The notes under the pieces were generated by a model, which was not told the origin of the DNA, searched no databases, and saw only the letters and a list, made by a program, of their open reading frames with translations. Position numbers and translations under genes: made by a program. From NCBI GenBank assembly GCA_009731375.1, contig BJOX01000043.1, forward strand, positions 505,636 to 554,637: a stretch of 49,002 nt of DNA, given 5' to 3'. This DNA is from Paulinella micropora (taxonomy: Eukaryota; Cercozoa; Imbricatea; Euglyphida). The first letter of the stretch is position 1; each line of letters opens with the position of its first letter. Positions 1 through 9,667 of this stretch are shown here, one piece after another.

Positions 1-78
<78 letters not shown>

Positions 79-94
79 GGTCCTGTGTGTGTGA

Positions 95-126
<32 letters not shown>

Positions 127-148
127 CAATCACACACAAACACACAGT

Positions 149-179
<31 letters not shown>

Positions 180-424
180 ACACACACAGACACCTTATGC
201 AAAAGACACGCGGTGGCCAACCCGGCCGGGCCGGCTCCGATGATGATGAATTCAGGCCTATCGTCTCCTTTTTTCTCATTTCTCAGGGTGGGCATGTGGG
301 AGTCGGTCCCTACCCCGTTGAGTAATGGCTTATCCTAGGACGAGAAGGGAGGGAGGGAGGGAGGGAGGAAGGGAGGAAGGGAGGGAGGGAGGAGGGAGGG
401 AGGAAGGGAGGGAGAGAGGGAGGG
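1..424. repeat. AG, GT/CA and GGGA microsatellites
   Basis: Positions 1-74 are pure (AG)n. 85-190 are GT then CA runs. 340-424 are GGGA/GGAA runs that lead into an N gap. Only about 190-340 is non-repetitive, and no gene is seen in it. Open frames here are translations of simple repeats. Confidence 0.95.
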
Positions 425-853
425 NNNNNNNNNNNNNNNNNNNNNNNNNNNNNNNNNNNNNNNNNNNNNNNNNNNNNNNNNNNNNNNNNNNNNNNNNNNN
501 NNNNNNNNNNNNNNNNNNNNNNNNNNNNNNNNNNNNNNNNNNNNNNNNNNNNNNNNNNNNNNNNNNNNNNNNNNNNNNNNNNNNNNNNNNNNNNNNNNNN
601 NNNNNNNNNNNNNNNNNNNNNNNNNNNNNNNNNNNNNNNNNNNNNNNNNNNNNNNNNNNNNNNNNNNNNNNNNNNNNNNNNNNNNNNNNNNNNNNNNNNN
701 NNNNNNNNNNNNNNNNNNNNNNNNNNNNNNNNNNNNNNNNNNNNNNNNNNNNNNNNNNNNNNNNNNNNNNNNNNNNNNNNNNNNNNNNNNNNNNNNNNNN
801 NNNNNNNNNNNNNNNNNNNNNNNNNNNNNNNNNNNNNNNNNNNNNNNNNNNNN
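425..853. other. assembly gap (N)
   Basis: A run of N inside microsatellite DNA, probably of estimated length. Confidence 0.99.
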
Positions 854-1162
<309 letters not shown>

Positions 1163-1770
1163 CATGGATGGATGGATGGATGGATGGATAGATGGGTGGG
1201 TGGATGGATTCCTGTTTTAATTTCTTCTGTTCTGCTCTGTTCTGCTCGGTTCTGCTCTGCTTTGTGCTGAAGAAGAATAAGTAGAAAAAGAAGAAAAAGT
1301 CTGAGGAAGAAGAAGAAGAAGAAGAAGAAGAAGAAGAAGGAGGAGGAGGAGGAGGAGAGCAGAACAGAACAGAACAGAACAGAACAAAACAGAACAGAAC
1401 AATGATGGATGGATGGATAGATGGATAGATGGGTGGGTGGATGGATTCCTGCTTTAATTTCTTCTGTTCTGCTGTGTTCTGCTCTGTTCTGCTCTGCTTG
1501 TTCTGAAGAAGAATAAGAAGAAAAAGAAGAAAAAGTCTGAGGAAGAAGAAGAAGAAGAAGACTGACATGGATGGATGGATGGATAGATGGGTGGGTGGAT
1601 GGATTCCTGCTTTAATTTCTTCTGTTCTGCTGTGTTCTGCTCTGTTCTGCTCTGCTTTGTTCTGAAGAAGAATAAGAAGAAAAAGAAGAAAAAGTCTGAG
1701 GAAGAAGAAGAAGAAGAAGAAGAAGAAGAAGGAGAAGAAGGAGGAGGAACAGAACAGAACAGAACAAAAC
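1163..1770. repeat. three tandem copies of a compound repeat
   Basis: Each unit has a GGAT block, a conserved stretch (GGATTCCTG at about 1207, 1443 and 1602, then a TTCTGCTCTG region) and a GAA block. Copy length varies with the GAA tract. Confidence 0.85.
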
Positions 1771-2063
1771 AGAACAGAGTAGGAGCATAACAGTAGGAGC
1801 AGAACAGAGCAGGGCAGAGCATCGCAGAACAGAACAGATCACAACGGAAAGTAGAGAACAGAGCAGAACAGAGCACACCAGAGCAGAACAGAGCAGAACA
1901 GAGCAGCAAGAGCAGCAGCAGCAGAAGCAGCAGCAGCAGTAGGAGCAGCAGGAGTAGCAAACAGCAAACAGCAGCAAGCAGCAGCAAGCAGAAGTAGTAT
2001 CAGCAAGCAGCAAGCAACAGGAGCCGCAGCAGCAGCAGCAGCAGGAGGAGGAGGAGGAGGCAG
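1771..2063. repeat. AGAAC and CAG repeats
   Basis: Imperfect AGAAC/AGAGC pentamers grade into CAG and GGA triplets. The long Leu- and Cys-rich reverse frames here are repeat translations. Confidence 0.9.
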
Positions 2064-2520
2064 GATGCACCTATGAATATGAGCGAAAGTAATTAAGAAA
2101 TTCAATGTCTCTCAACATACATACCTTTCCCGCTTCTGGACCATCATAGTCTTGACTGCCTGTTTGACCCATTCACGTTATCTCCCAAAGCAGAAGAGAA
2201 TACAATTTAGCTGTCTTTCACCACTGGACAGGCAGGGGCAAAGTTCGCGGGCTTGAATCATGTCTTGCGACAAGTAAAAAATGTGGCGCCAACGACTTGA
2301 TTTCCAGAAAAAACCCCGCAAAATCGGCCAAACTACTTTGCACTCAGAAAAAATACTGCTTGTCTCAATTTGCGGTGAATTTTCTTCCCTCAGACAGGGT
2401 TTCGTGGGATTGCAAGCCGTTTATCGGCTATACTTTACCTGTTTTCGAGGTTTCTGCTGGATCGAAAGCCTAGATAAGGGGCTATTTGATGATACAATAG
2501 TTATACCAAAACTCACTCGT
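2064..2520. other. left flank of the Polinton, no gene seen
   Basis: Unique, moderately GC-rich sequence. No recognisable protein on either strand. It ends at the left target-site duplication. Confidence 0.6.
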
Positions 2521-2526
2521 CTCACA
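2521..2526. repeat. left target-site duplication CTCACA
   Basis: CTCACA directly precedes the left terminus AGTAGTATAG. The same six bases directly follow the right terminus at 23139. Six base pairs is the known target duplication length of Maverick/Polinton integrases. Confidence 0.93.
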
Positions 2527-2707
2527 AGTAGTATAGGGGGCCACTTCGGCGCAGATCTTCAGTGCAGTTTCATCACAGAAACCACACTAAGAGCCGTTAT
2601 TCATTATTTCGTCTATCTATTTATAACAAATACAGAAATACAAAAGAAAGAAAAAATGCTACCTTTAAATAATTATTATTTAAAGAAATAAAATAAAGAC
2701 ACATATA
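2527..2707 (+). repeat. left terminal inverted repeat of the Polinton
   Basis: The reverse complement matches 22744-22863 plus 23062-23138. Homology fades into the start of the AP2-like gene at 2710, which itself has an inverted paralogue at the right end. The ancestral inverted repeat may therefore have included that gene. Confidence 0.9.
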
Positions 2708-2709
2708 GG

Positions 2710-3213
2710 ATGACAAACGAAGACACTCAGAGATTTAGAATGTCTAGAGGTTGTGTTATGGTGAAGAATAACGAAAAGAGACCAATGGTAAAAGTTCAAT
2801 TGAGAGAAGGATGAAAGGTTATGTGTAAGAGTTTCTGTATCGGAAAGAAAAAATCAAAAGAGCAAGCATTGGAAGAAGCAAAGAAATATCACGAGGAAAA
2901 TATAATACCTAAATATGAGGAATGGAAAATTAATTACGATAAAGAAACAAGAATAATCAAAAAAGAAAAGAAAAAAATTTGGAAGCATAAAGATTTTAAG
3001 TGTGGATGTGGTGCTGAAATACATAATGGAAACAAAACGCGACATATGAAGTCTCAGAAACATATTTCAGCAGAAAAAGAAAAACCTCCAGTTCCTCCAA
3101 GGCCAAGCAAAGAGTATATGGAGAGAATAAAGAAAGATGATGATGATAGATGTAATATGTGTGGATACATGGAACATAACTGCCACTGCGGTTGCGGGTA
3201 TGGTAAGTATTGA
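2710..3213 (+). pseudogene. AP2-like plus C2H2-type zinc-finger protein, left copy, one in-frame TGA
   Basis: The frame opens at ATG 2710, 3 nt after ACATATAGG, and runs to 3213. An in-frame TGA lies at 2812-2814, so only the part from Met 2821 is open (130 aa). Residues before and after the stop align with the right-end gene at 22146-22691. Shared block: SKEQALEEAKKYHEEN here, NKEQALEEANRFYEEN there. The N-terminal part (a strand-rich region, a GK..K motif, then an alanine-containing helix) resembles an AP2-type DNA-binding domain. It is followed by a CxCG...H...H finger (FKCGCG ... RHMKSQKH) and a Cys/His-rich tail. A DNA-binding role at the element ends is inference. A small hairpin, GGTTTC/GAAACC, lies at 3224-3241 just past the stop. 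Confidence 0.7.
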
Positions 3214-3378
3214 TAATCAAAAAGGTTTCTCTGCGGAAACCACTGAATTTCCATTTAAAGACAAGGAGGGTCCTTATATATAGGGGCACACACGAGGCCA
3301 CGAGGGGACGACCGATTGAGGCAGACAAATATTTTAATTTTATAAAATTATATTTTCCTTGATATAGTATTATCAAAC

Positions 3379-6300
3379 ATGGGGACACACACATATAACG
3401 GCAAGGTCTACAGGTTGGATAGATTAAGGGAATATAAGATAAATTACGAAATAAAGTCTGTCAGGGGTCGGGATGTGCTATATATCAAACCGAAGGTAAG
3501 GGAGTATAAAATTGATACACCGACAGCCCAAAACTACTTGAACCAAGTAAGAGGTGCGGTGTATTTTGAGCACCATGCTATACCAATAGCGCCACCTTTA
3601 CCTACGATTGAAGAGAAAAAAGAGATGAAAGAAAATTACAGAGACTTGTTGCGGTATGGTAATTATGATATCATGAGGGACGACAGCAAGGAACACGAAC
3701 TAGGAATAAATGAAAGCCGATATGCGGTAAGGATTAACGGCAACTTCCGATCATTCACGATGCGCGATGTGATAAGATTTATTGAGATTGTGTTGAACGA
3801 CTTTGTAAAACGACAAGCACCCGAAGATAAGGTTAGCCTAGGTATTGAGTTTGTTGATTACTATGGAAAAGTATCAACAGGCTTGCACAAAGTTAATCAA
3901 ATCTCGGTTGAAAAAGTTTTAGAAAGATTGTCAGCAATATTTCAAAGCAACGAAAGTCTTTACATGGATGAGAACGGAATAAACTTTGATAAATTAAAAT
4001 TTGTGTTGAAATCTGTTAAAATGCCGACGGGCGGGACAAGGCTACAGGTTTTGAACAAATTGGATATATACAGAAAGAAAGGAGTAATCTGTATTACAAA
4101 CAGCGATAACTTATGTTTAGCACGAGCAATCGTTGTAGTCAAAGCAAAAATTGAAAAACATCCAAAATTCAAGACAATACTAATGGGAAAAAGAAAGATA
4201 CAGCAGGAAATGGCAGAGGCTTTACACGATGAAGCGAAAGTCATTAAGGATGTGTGTGGGATACCAGAAATTAATACATTTGCTAATCACATTAAATACA
4301 ATCTGGTTATTGTTGAATTTCCTGACAAAATCATTTATAAAACAGAACTACTTGATGCGAACGGAGAACGGCTGACTAACCTTTACATTCTAAAGACTGA
4401 AGGACATTACGATGCCATAACTAACATGAAGTCTATGATAGGAAAAAAGAATTTCTGTGAGTTATGTCTAAGAGGGTATAAGGAAAGACATGCCTGTGAA
4501 GCCAAATGTAGTATCTGTGAAACCAACGGATGTAAGGGAATAAATGACAAGAGCCAGTGGAAAGAATGTGAGAAGTGTAATAGAAAGTTTCCAAACACTG
4601 AATGCTTTAATAATCACAGGACGACAAACTGCGATGTTAAAGCGAAATGTAAATCGTGCGGTCTTAATTACAGAAAGAAGGATGAGCACAAATGCGGATA
4701 TGCGAAATGCCGAAATTGCAAACTAGTGAAACCGCTTGAACACCAATGTGAAATAGTCCAAAAAGAAATCTTACCGCCGTCAGAGCAATACATATTCTTT
4801 GACTTTGAAGCGACACAGGACACAGGCGAGCACATTGTTAATCATGCGGAAAGCCAGTATTACGATGCAAAGGAACCGCCTATTATACATAAGAACATTC
4901 AAGATTTCTGTAATTGGGCTTTTGACACTAAACACAGCGGATTTACATTTATTGCGCACAATGCCCGCGGTTATGATTGTCAGTTTATTCTTAAGTGGTT
5001 GGTTGATAATGGACAAACTCCATTTGTAATCTATGAAGGTGGTAAGATTATGATGATGACACTTAAGAAGTATCGGTTTATAGACAGCCTAAGTTTTCTT
5101 ACGATGCCATTGTCAGACTTTCCAAAGACATTCGGACTTACGGAACTTAAGAAAGGTTTCTTCCCGCACTTCTTCAATACGGCAAAAAATAGAAACTATG
5201 TCGGTGTAATGCCACATAAGAAACATTACGGCTACGACACGATGCGAGGAGATAAACGAAAAGAATTTCTTGAATGGTATGACGAACAAGTGAAAGCACA
5301 TAACCACTTTGATATGGCGAAGGAAATCGGTGAGTATTGTCATTCAGATGTTGATATACTGAGAAAGGGTTGTATAGATTTTAGAAACCAGTTTCTAGAG
5401 TTTGGTATTGACCCTTTTCAATATACAACTATTGCGAGTTGTGTTATGGCTTTGTATCGTGCTAAGTTTATGCCAGAGAATTCAATTGCGATATTGAAAG
5501 CGGAAAAGCAAAACAGGATGACTTCTAGGGCTTGTGTAGAATGGTTAGCATACAGAAGCAGGTTAGATAAAACTGATATTAAACACGCATTCAACGGAGG
5601 TGAAAAAATGTTTCAACTCGGGCAATCTCGTGTGTATGTAGATGGATGGGATGAGAAAAACAAAACCGCTTATGAGTTTTACGGGTGTCATTGGCACGGA
5701 TGTGATAAGTGTTGGAATAGCAATGCTTTGAATGTGAAGAAGAATAAGACAATGGGCGAACTATACAAGGAAACAATGAGAAGAGAAAAACAACTTAACG
5801 AACAAGCAAAAGTAATAAGTGTCTGGGAGTGCGAATGGAGCCTGATGAAAACCAGTGAAAGACTGGCAGAGGATACAAACGAACGAATTACTGAACAAGA
5901 AGGACTAAACCCACGAGAGGCAATGTTTGGAGGTAGAGTGAATGCTTTGAAATTATATTGGAAATCACGACATGATAATGAGTATGCGAAATATATTGAC
6001 ATATGCTCACTTTATCCGACCGTGATGTATTACGACCTTTATCCAAGCGGACACCATATAATTATTAGACCAAACAATGAGGAGGAAAGAAAAAGTATGG
6101 AAAATAAAATTATAAACAGAGAATATTTCGGAGTGGCTAAGGTTAAGATGCTACCACCTAGAGGCTTACTACACCCAGTCTTACCGAAGGCGGACAGAGG
6201 TAAGATGATGTATTACTTATGCGATAAGTGCGGAATGACTGAGCAACATGGAGAATGTAAGCACACAGATAAAGAACGAGCAATAACAGGCACATGGGCA

Positions 6301-6630
6301 ACTCCAGAAATTTACAAGGCCTTAGAGAAAGGGTATAAGTTGATAAAAGTATATGAAGTATGGCACTGGAAAGAACAAAGCAGTAGCCTATTCAAAGAAT
6401 ACATAAAGACATTCTTGAAAGTAAAACAAGAGTCCAGCGGATACCCCGCGGGATGTAATACGGAAGCAGAAAAACAAAATTACATAAACAGCATGGAAAT
6501 CAAAATGGGTGTAAAGATGGATGAAAGCAAAATATTTAAAAACGAAGGACGGCGAGCAGTGGCTAAATTGTGCTTGAACTCTTTATGGGGCAAGTTTGGA
6601 CAGAAACAAAATAAAACACAAAACAAATGA
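3379..6630 (+). CDS. polB: protein-primed family B DNA polymerase (pPolB), main part
   Basis: This is the replicative polymerase of the element and is expected to copy its linear genome by protein priming. The open part is 1083 aa. The N-terminal about 350 residues are unassigned. Residues about 355-450 are Cys-rich zinc-binding motifs (CELC, CSIC, CEKC, CKSC, CRNC). The exonuclease motifs follow: FFDFEAT (about 473), HNARGYD (about 526), YCHSDVD (about 652). A Vsr-like insert sits at about 750 (VDGWDEKNKTAYEFYGCHWH), as in other Polinton polymerases. Polymerase motif A is DICSLYPTVM (about 874) and motif B is LCLNSLWGKFGQ (about 1064). The frame ends just after motif B at a frameshift near 6620, and motif C is in the next frame. 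An AT palindrome, AATTTTATAAAATT, lies upstream at 3336-3349. Confidence 0.95.
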   Translation: MGTHTYNGKVYRLDRLREYKINYEIKSVRGRDVLYIKPKVREYKIDTPTAQNYLNQVRGAVYFEHHAIPIAPPLPTIEEKKEMKENYRDLLRYGNYDIMRDDSKEHELGINESRYAVRINGNFRSFTMRDVIRFIEIVLNDFVKRQAPEDKVSLGIEFVDYYGKVSTGLHKVNQISVEKVLERLSAIFQSNESLYMDENGINFDKLKFVLKSVKMPTGGTRLQVLNKLDIYRKKGVICITNSDNLCLARAIVVVKAKIEKHPKFKTILMGKRKIQQEMAEALHDEAKVIKDVCGIPEINTFANHIKYNLVIVEFPDKIIYKTELLDANGERLTNLYILKTEGHYDAITNMKSMIGKKNFCELCLRGYKERHACEAKCSICETNGCKGINDKSQWKECEKCNRKFPNTECFNNHRTTNCDVKAKCKSCGLNYRKKDEHKCGYAKCRNCKLVKPLEHQCEIVQKEILPPSEQYIFFDFEATQDTGEHIVNHAESQYYDAKEPPIIHKNIQDFCNWAFDTKHSGFTFIAHNARGYDCQFILKWLVDNGQTPFVIYEGGKIMMMTLKKYRFIDSLSFLTMPLSDFPKTFGLTELKKGFFPHFFNTAKNRNYVGVMPHKKHYGYDTMRGDKRKEFLEWYDEQVKAHNHFDMAKEIGEYCHSDVDILRKGCIDFRNQFLEFGIDPFQYTTIASCVMALYRAKFMPENSIAILKAEKQNRMTSRACVEWLAYRSRLDKTDIKHAFNGGEKMFQLGQSRVYVDGWDEKNKTAYEFYGCHWHGCDKCWNSNALNVKKNKTMGELYKETMRREKQLNEQAKVISVWECEWSLMKTSERLAEDTNERITEQEGLNPREAMFGGRVNALKLYWKSRHDNEYAKYIDICSLYPTVMYYDLYPSGHHIIIRPNNEEERKSMENKIINREYFGVAKVKMLPPRGLLHPVLPKADRGKMMYYLCDKCGMTEQHGECKHTDKERAITGTWATPEIYKALEKGYKLIKVYEVWHWKEQSSSLFKEYIKTFLKVKQESSGYPAGCNTEAEKQNYINSMEIKMGVKMDESKIFKNEGRRAVAKLCLNSLWGKFGQKQNKTQNK

Positions 6631-7379
6631 TAAAGGATAAAGATACCTTACACAAACTATTGAACGATAAATCAGTGGATAATATAAATATTAACATAAT
6701 TAACGACAAAATTGTACAAGCCAGTTATGACTTAAAACAGGATGCGGTGAGCGACCCGATTAAAACAAATATTGTGGTTGCTTTATTTACTACATGCCAC
6801 GCGAGAATGAGACTTTACAATATGATGGACAGATTAGGCAATAGGATATTGTATCATGACACAGACAGCGTAATATATACGACTAACAAAGAAATTAATG
6901 AGGTGGATGTAGAGACAGGCGATTTACTGGGAGATTGGACAGATGAATTGAAAGGAGCAAAAATAAAAACCTTTGTGGGAGGCGGGCCGAAATGTTATGG
7001 ATACTTATTAGATAATGGTAAAGCCAGTATGAAAGTAAAAGGATTTAGTATGAACTATGAAACGAAAAAAAGCATTGAATTTACCGAATATGTTAAGTGT
7101 AATAAGTTGCGGGCTAGGTATTACAAACACTGAATTATTTGAGAATGGAAAAAATGAACTGGATGAATTGTTGGAGACTGATGAAGAATTACGGATTGCT
7201 AAGCGAATTGAGAAGTCTGGAAAAGTAGTTATAATAGAAAACAACAAAATTACAAGAGATAAACAAAAGAAAAAATAACAAGCGAATACTTAGAAAAGAT
7301 ATTTAGTTTTACATATACGAAAAGACAAGTTATCGGAATTGTAGAGAATGCGATTGAAACTAGACCTTTTGGATATTAA
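6627..7379 (+). pseudogene. polB: pPolB C-terminal part, split by frameshifts
   Basis: This continues the polymerase after the first frameshift. It carries motif C, YHDTDSVIY (at about 6850), then KCYGYLL. The frame closes at 7133. Homologous sequence continues in another frame (TELFENGKNELDELL, about 7126-7275) and then returns to the first frame from 7275 to a TAA at 7377-7379. The last residues are TRPFGY, a typical end for this family. There are thus three breaks, near 6620, 7130 and 7272, two of them in A-rich runs. Decay or assembly error are both possible. The structured repeat at 7380 starts immediately after the stop. Confidence 0.85.
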
Positions 7380-7490
7380 TGATATTTGAGAATTGCGCTT
7401 CGTGCTACGCACTCTCGCTTATTCTCAAACATCGTCGGCCATTAAAGTATCAAACGATGTTTTGTGATGACGAAGTCAGAACAAAATATC
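7380..7490. terminator. 3'-end structured repeat, copy A
   Basis: It starts directly after the pPolB stop with TGATATTT and ends AAAATATC. Stem 1 is TTTGAGAAT (7385-7393) with ATTCTCAAA (7421-7429). Stem 2 is CATCGT (7430-7435) with ACGATG (7454-7459). The right part carries GATGACGAAGTC. A termination or polyadenylation role is inferred from position. Confidence 0.6.
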
Positions 7491-7539
7491 AAATAATTAA
7501 TTTTTTTCCATAAAATTTTTTACCACTCTATATAGACCA

Positions 7540-7827
7540 ATGACAACCCTCACCAGACTATGTGAAAAATTTGAACAACTTTCAATTGAGAAGAAGAAGG
7601 AATTCTTTTCCGTAAAAGATGTGCAACAGGTAATTAATGAAGAAATTAAGGCGATTGAAAAAAGTAGAGAAGGCAAGCCAAAGGATACTTTTCCATTTGG
7701 CAAATACAAAGGAAAAAAAATGCAAGATGTTGCAACTATTGATAAGCCATACCTTGAATGGGTTATGAAACAGCCGTGGTTTGATAAATTTACGGACATT
7801 AAAAGTGAAGTAAAAAAATATTTATAA
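7540..7827 (+). CDS. small protein with an FGKYKG...YLEW domain (DUF3820/ExoX C-terminal-like)
   Basis: The product is 95 aa. Residues 1-45 are charged and helical. Residues 52-95 carry FPFGKYKGKKMQDV and DKPYLEWVMKQPWF, the pattern of a short domain found at the C-terminus of exonuclease-X-like proteins and as DUF3820. There are no nuclease catalytic residues, so a binding or accessory role in DNA processing is the most that can be inferred. The start is chosen because CTCTATATAGA lies about 12 nt upstream. A second copy of the domain is at 8042. Confidence 0.6.
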   Translation: MTTLTRLCEKFEQLSIEKKKEFFSVKDVQQVINEEIKAIEKSREGKPKDTFPFGKYKGKKMQDVATIDKPYLEWVMKQPWFDKFTDIKSEVKKYL

Positions 7828-7858
7828 TAAAAAATAAAATTTTGCTATACATATATCA

Positions 7859-8008
7859 ATGACAGACCTAAGCACCAAGCAGGACTACTTGAATGAAATT
7901 GAAAAATGGAACCTTGATGGAGATGTCAAAAAGCCAACAATTAAATGGACTAAGCCCGACATTGTTTCTTTCTATGAGCAATACAAGCCAAGGGACGATA
8001 ATGTTTAA
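7859..8008 (+). CDS. small 49-aa ORF, possibly the N-terminal part of the next gene
   Basis: The ATG lies directly behind CTATACATATATC, the promoter-like motif seen before other genes of the element. The 49-residue product has no recognised domain. Its TAA at 8006-8008 is in frame with the following gene, and the intervening codons are open. This may be one gene split by a nonsense change, or a short separate protein. Confidence 0.5.
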   Translation: MTDLSTKQDYLNEIEKWNLDGDVKKPTIKWTKPDIVSFYEQYKPRDDNV

Positions 8009-8041
8009 GTAGTTATTCCGTTAGAGGAGACATTGACGAAA

Positions 8042-8347
8042 ATGATGGAGGAAGAAAGCACTCCTTTTACGGCAACCGATTTGAAAGAAACGGGGATTAC
8101 TGAAATCAAGGCTAATGTAGGAGAAGAGATAGCGACTGCTATAGAATGTACAGAAAAAGGATGTATATTAAAGAAAGATGTTGTTCTTCAATATGGTAAG
8201 TATAAAAAAATGAAAATTGAAGATGTTGCTAAGATTGATAAACCATACCTTGAATATTTAATTCAACAACCTTATTTTAATAACAAAGATGCGGTAAAAA
8301 ATATCTTTGATATGATATTCTATTCATGCGTTGACACGCCTTCATAG
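8042..8347 (+). CDS. second FGKYK-domain protein
   Basis: The product is 101 aa from the first ATG (MMEEES). Its C-terminal half, LQYGKYKKMKIEDVAKIDKP then YLEYLIQQPYF, is paralogous to the domain at 7540. The N-terminal half is unassigned. It is in frame with the 7859 ORF. The gene ends TAG at 8345-8347, at the edge of structured repeat B, and converges on the structural gene ending at 8413. Confidence 0.55.
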   Translation: MMEEESTPFTATDLKETGITEIKANVGEEIATAIECTEKGCILKKDVVLQYGKYKKMKIEDVAKIDKPYLEYLIQQPYFNNKDAVKNIFDMIFYSCVDTPS

Positions 8348-8415
8348 AACATCGTTTTGTTTTCACTTTACCTTTCACGATGTTTGTTGAAGACATAGTC
8401 TGAAACAAATATCTA
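8346..8415. terminator. 3'-end structured repeat, copy B (short)
   Basis: It lies exactly between two convergent stops. It carries CATCGT...ACGATG and the conserved right part GTTTGTTGAAGACATAGTCTG ending AAATATC. The first stem (TTTGAGAAT) is absent. It could serve both genes. Confidence 0.55.
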
Positions 8416-9629
8416 TTGGTCTTCTATGAAGTTAGCGATAACATTAATATTACCACCACTACCTGCCGACACTGCCTTTTGTGTGAATGTTAAAATATCG
8501 CTAGGCGTTAATTGAATATCGTAGGTTCTGAGATTAATCTGTTGAGTAGAGCCAGCATTTACATAAATCTTAAAAATTGTCGTTCCGTTGGCGATGGCTG
8601 TCGCTTTTGTGTCTGTATCTACGATTGAAGTTGTGGCATCAACATCAGCAAAACCAGCCCCTGTTAGCGTCCCATTCAATACCATTCTGACGACATTTGA
8701 CTTNNNNNNNNNNNNNNNNNNNNNNNNNNNNNNNNNNNNNNNNNNNNNNNNNNNNNNNNNNNNNNNNNNNNNNNNNNNNNNNNNNNNCTTTCAGTTGTGT
8801 TTGCTGCTTTACTTCCTTCCACTTCGTTTGTTATACTGGTATTAATAGTATTCGTTCCTTCAATGAATAAACTAGCACTCGCTGTTTTAAGTGATTGTAT
8901 TCCAGTCTTTGCATCATTTCTCATTACCGCTGTAAAAGGTAATGTTGTATTTCGCAGGCTTACACCATTATTAGCATTCGCATAGTCAATCATATGAACT
9001 AATTGAAATAATCCTGTAATGGGATTTTCAATATAAAACTTAATAGCACCAAAACCTAAATATTGAAATTGAATTTGAAATACATTTCCTTTACTCCAGT
9101 CTAAGTTTGGCATAGCCGAAGTTCCATCGCAAGGGTCGTCCCAGTCTTCTTGGTCAATATAATCTGCACCACCTCCAGCATAATGTGCGATATTCATTCC
9201 TGCTTGATTTTTGTAAAAATAAAATCCATCGTTAAGGTCATTTCCTATTCCAATATATGAATAGTAATCTTTTGTATCGTCCGTTGTCCATAGAGCAGTA
9301 AATCGGGCTAGGACACCCATTCCAGTTCTATATTTTATTCTCCTTTTACTTACCAGTCTAGCATCTGCCGTAGCATCCGCTGTTGTTTTCAATTCAGCCA
9401 TATTATTCAAAAATGACACAGACGATTTTGTTTCTGTTTTTGTCCATATCCTAGTATTAATGGTATATGGAAAGATTTCTTGTAATACTGGTGTTAATTG
9501 ACCTACTACTGCTTCACCAAAAGCGGTTTTGGAATTATTTGTTTCAATATCACCATCATATCCAACCCTGACATTTATAAATTCTCCGTCAGGATTTTGT
9601 GCGATTAAATTTCGCTGGTGAGTAGTCAT
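8413..9629 (-). CDS. putative virion structural protein (beta-rich), with assembly gap
   Basis: This gene lies next to the major capsid gene and on the same strand. It starts at the ATG at 9627-9629, with TTTATATACCCC just upstream. The first about 280 residues read YDGDIETNN..., then a Gly- and aromatic-rich stretch (YSYIGIGNDLNDGFYFYKNQ, HYAGGGADYIDQEDWDDP), which suggests a beta-sandwich, perhaps lectin- or receptor-binding-like. An 84-N gap interrupts it at 8704-8787. The C-terminal about 90 residues (LNGTLTGAGFADVDATTS ... FIEDQ) read in another frame, so the gap length is not exact. I do not recognise the family. A surface or attachment role is inference from context. Confidence 0.55.
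8704..8787. other. assembly gap (N)
   Basis: 84 N inside the structural gene. The frame differs on the two sides. Confidence 0.99.
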
Positions 9630-9667
9630 CTCTTGGGGTATATAAAACAAAAAAATATTATTCTTTT

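Noticed and set aside
2281-2691. 136-codon plus-strand frame across the left Polinton boundary
   Set aside because: It crosses the target duplication and TIR, so it cannot be a conserved gene; no domain.
6600-6640. Programmed -1 frameshift in the polymerase
   Set aside because: No X XXY YYZ heptamer in the zero frame, and two more breaks downstream point to decay or indel errors in A runs.
7380-7490. CRISPR array or integron attC sites for the structured repeats
   Set aside because: The copies are dispersed at gene ends, without spacers or tandem periodicity, in a eukaryotic element with no cas or integron integrase.
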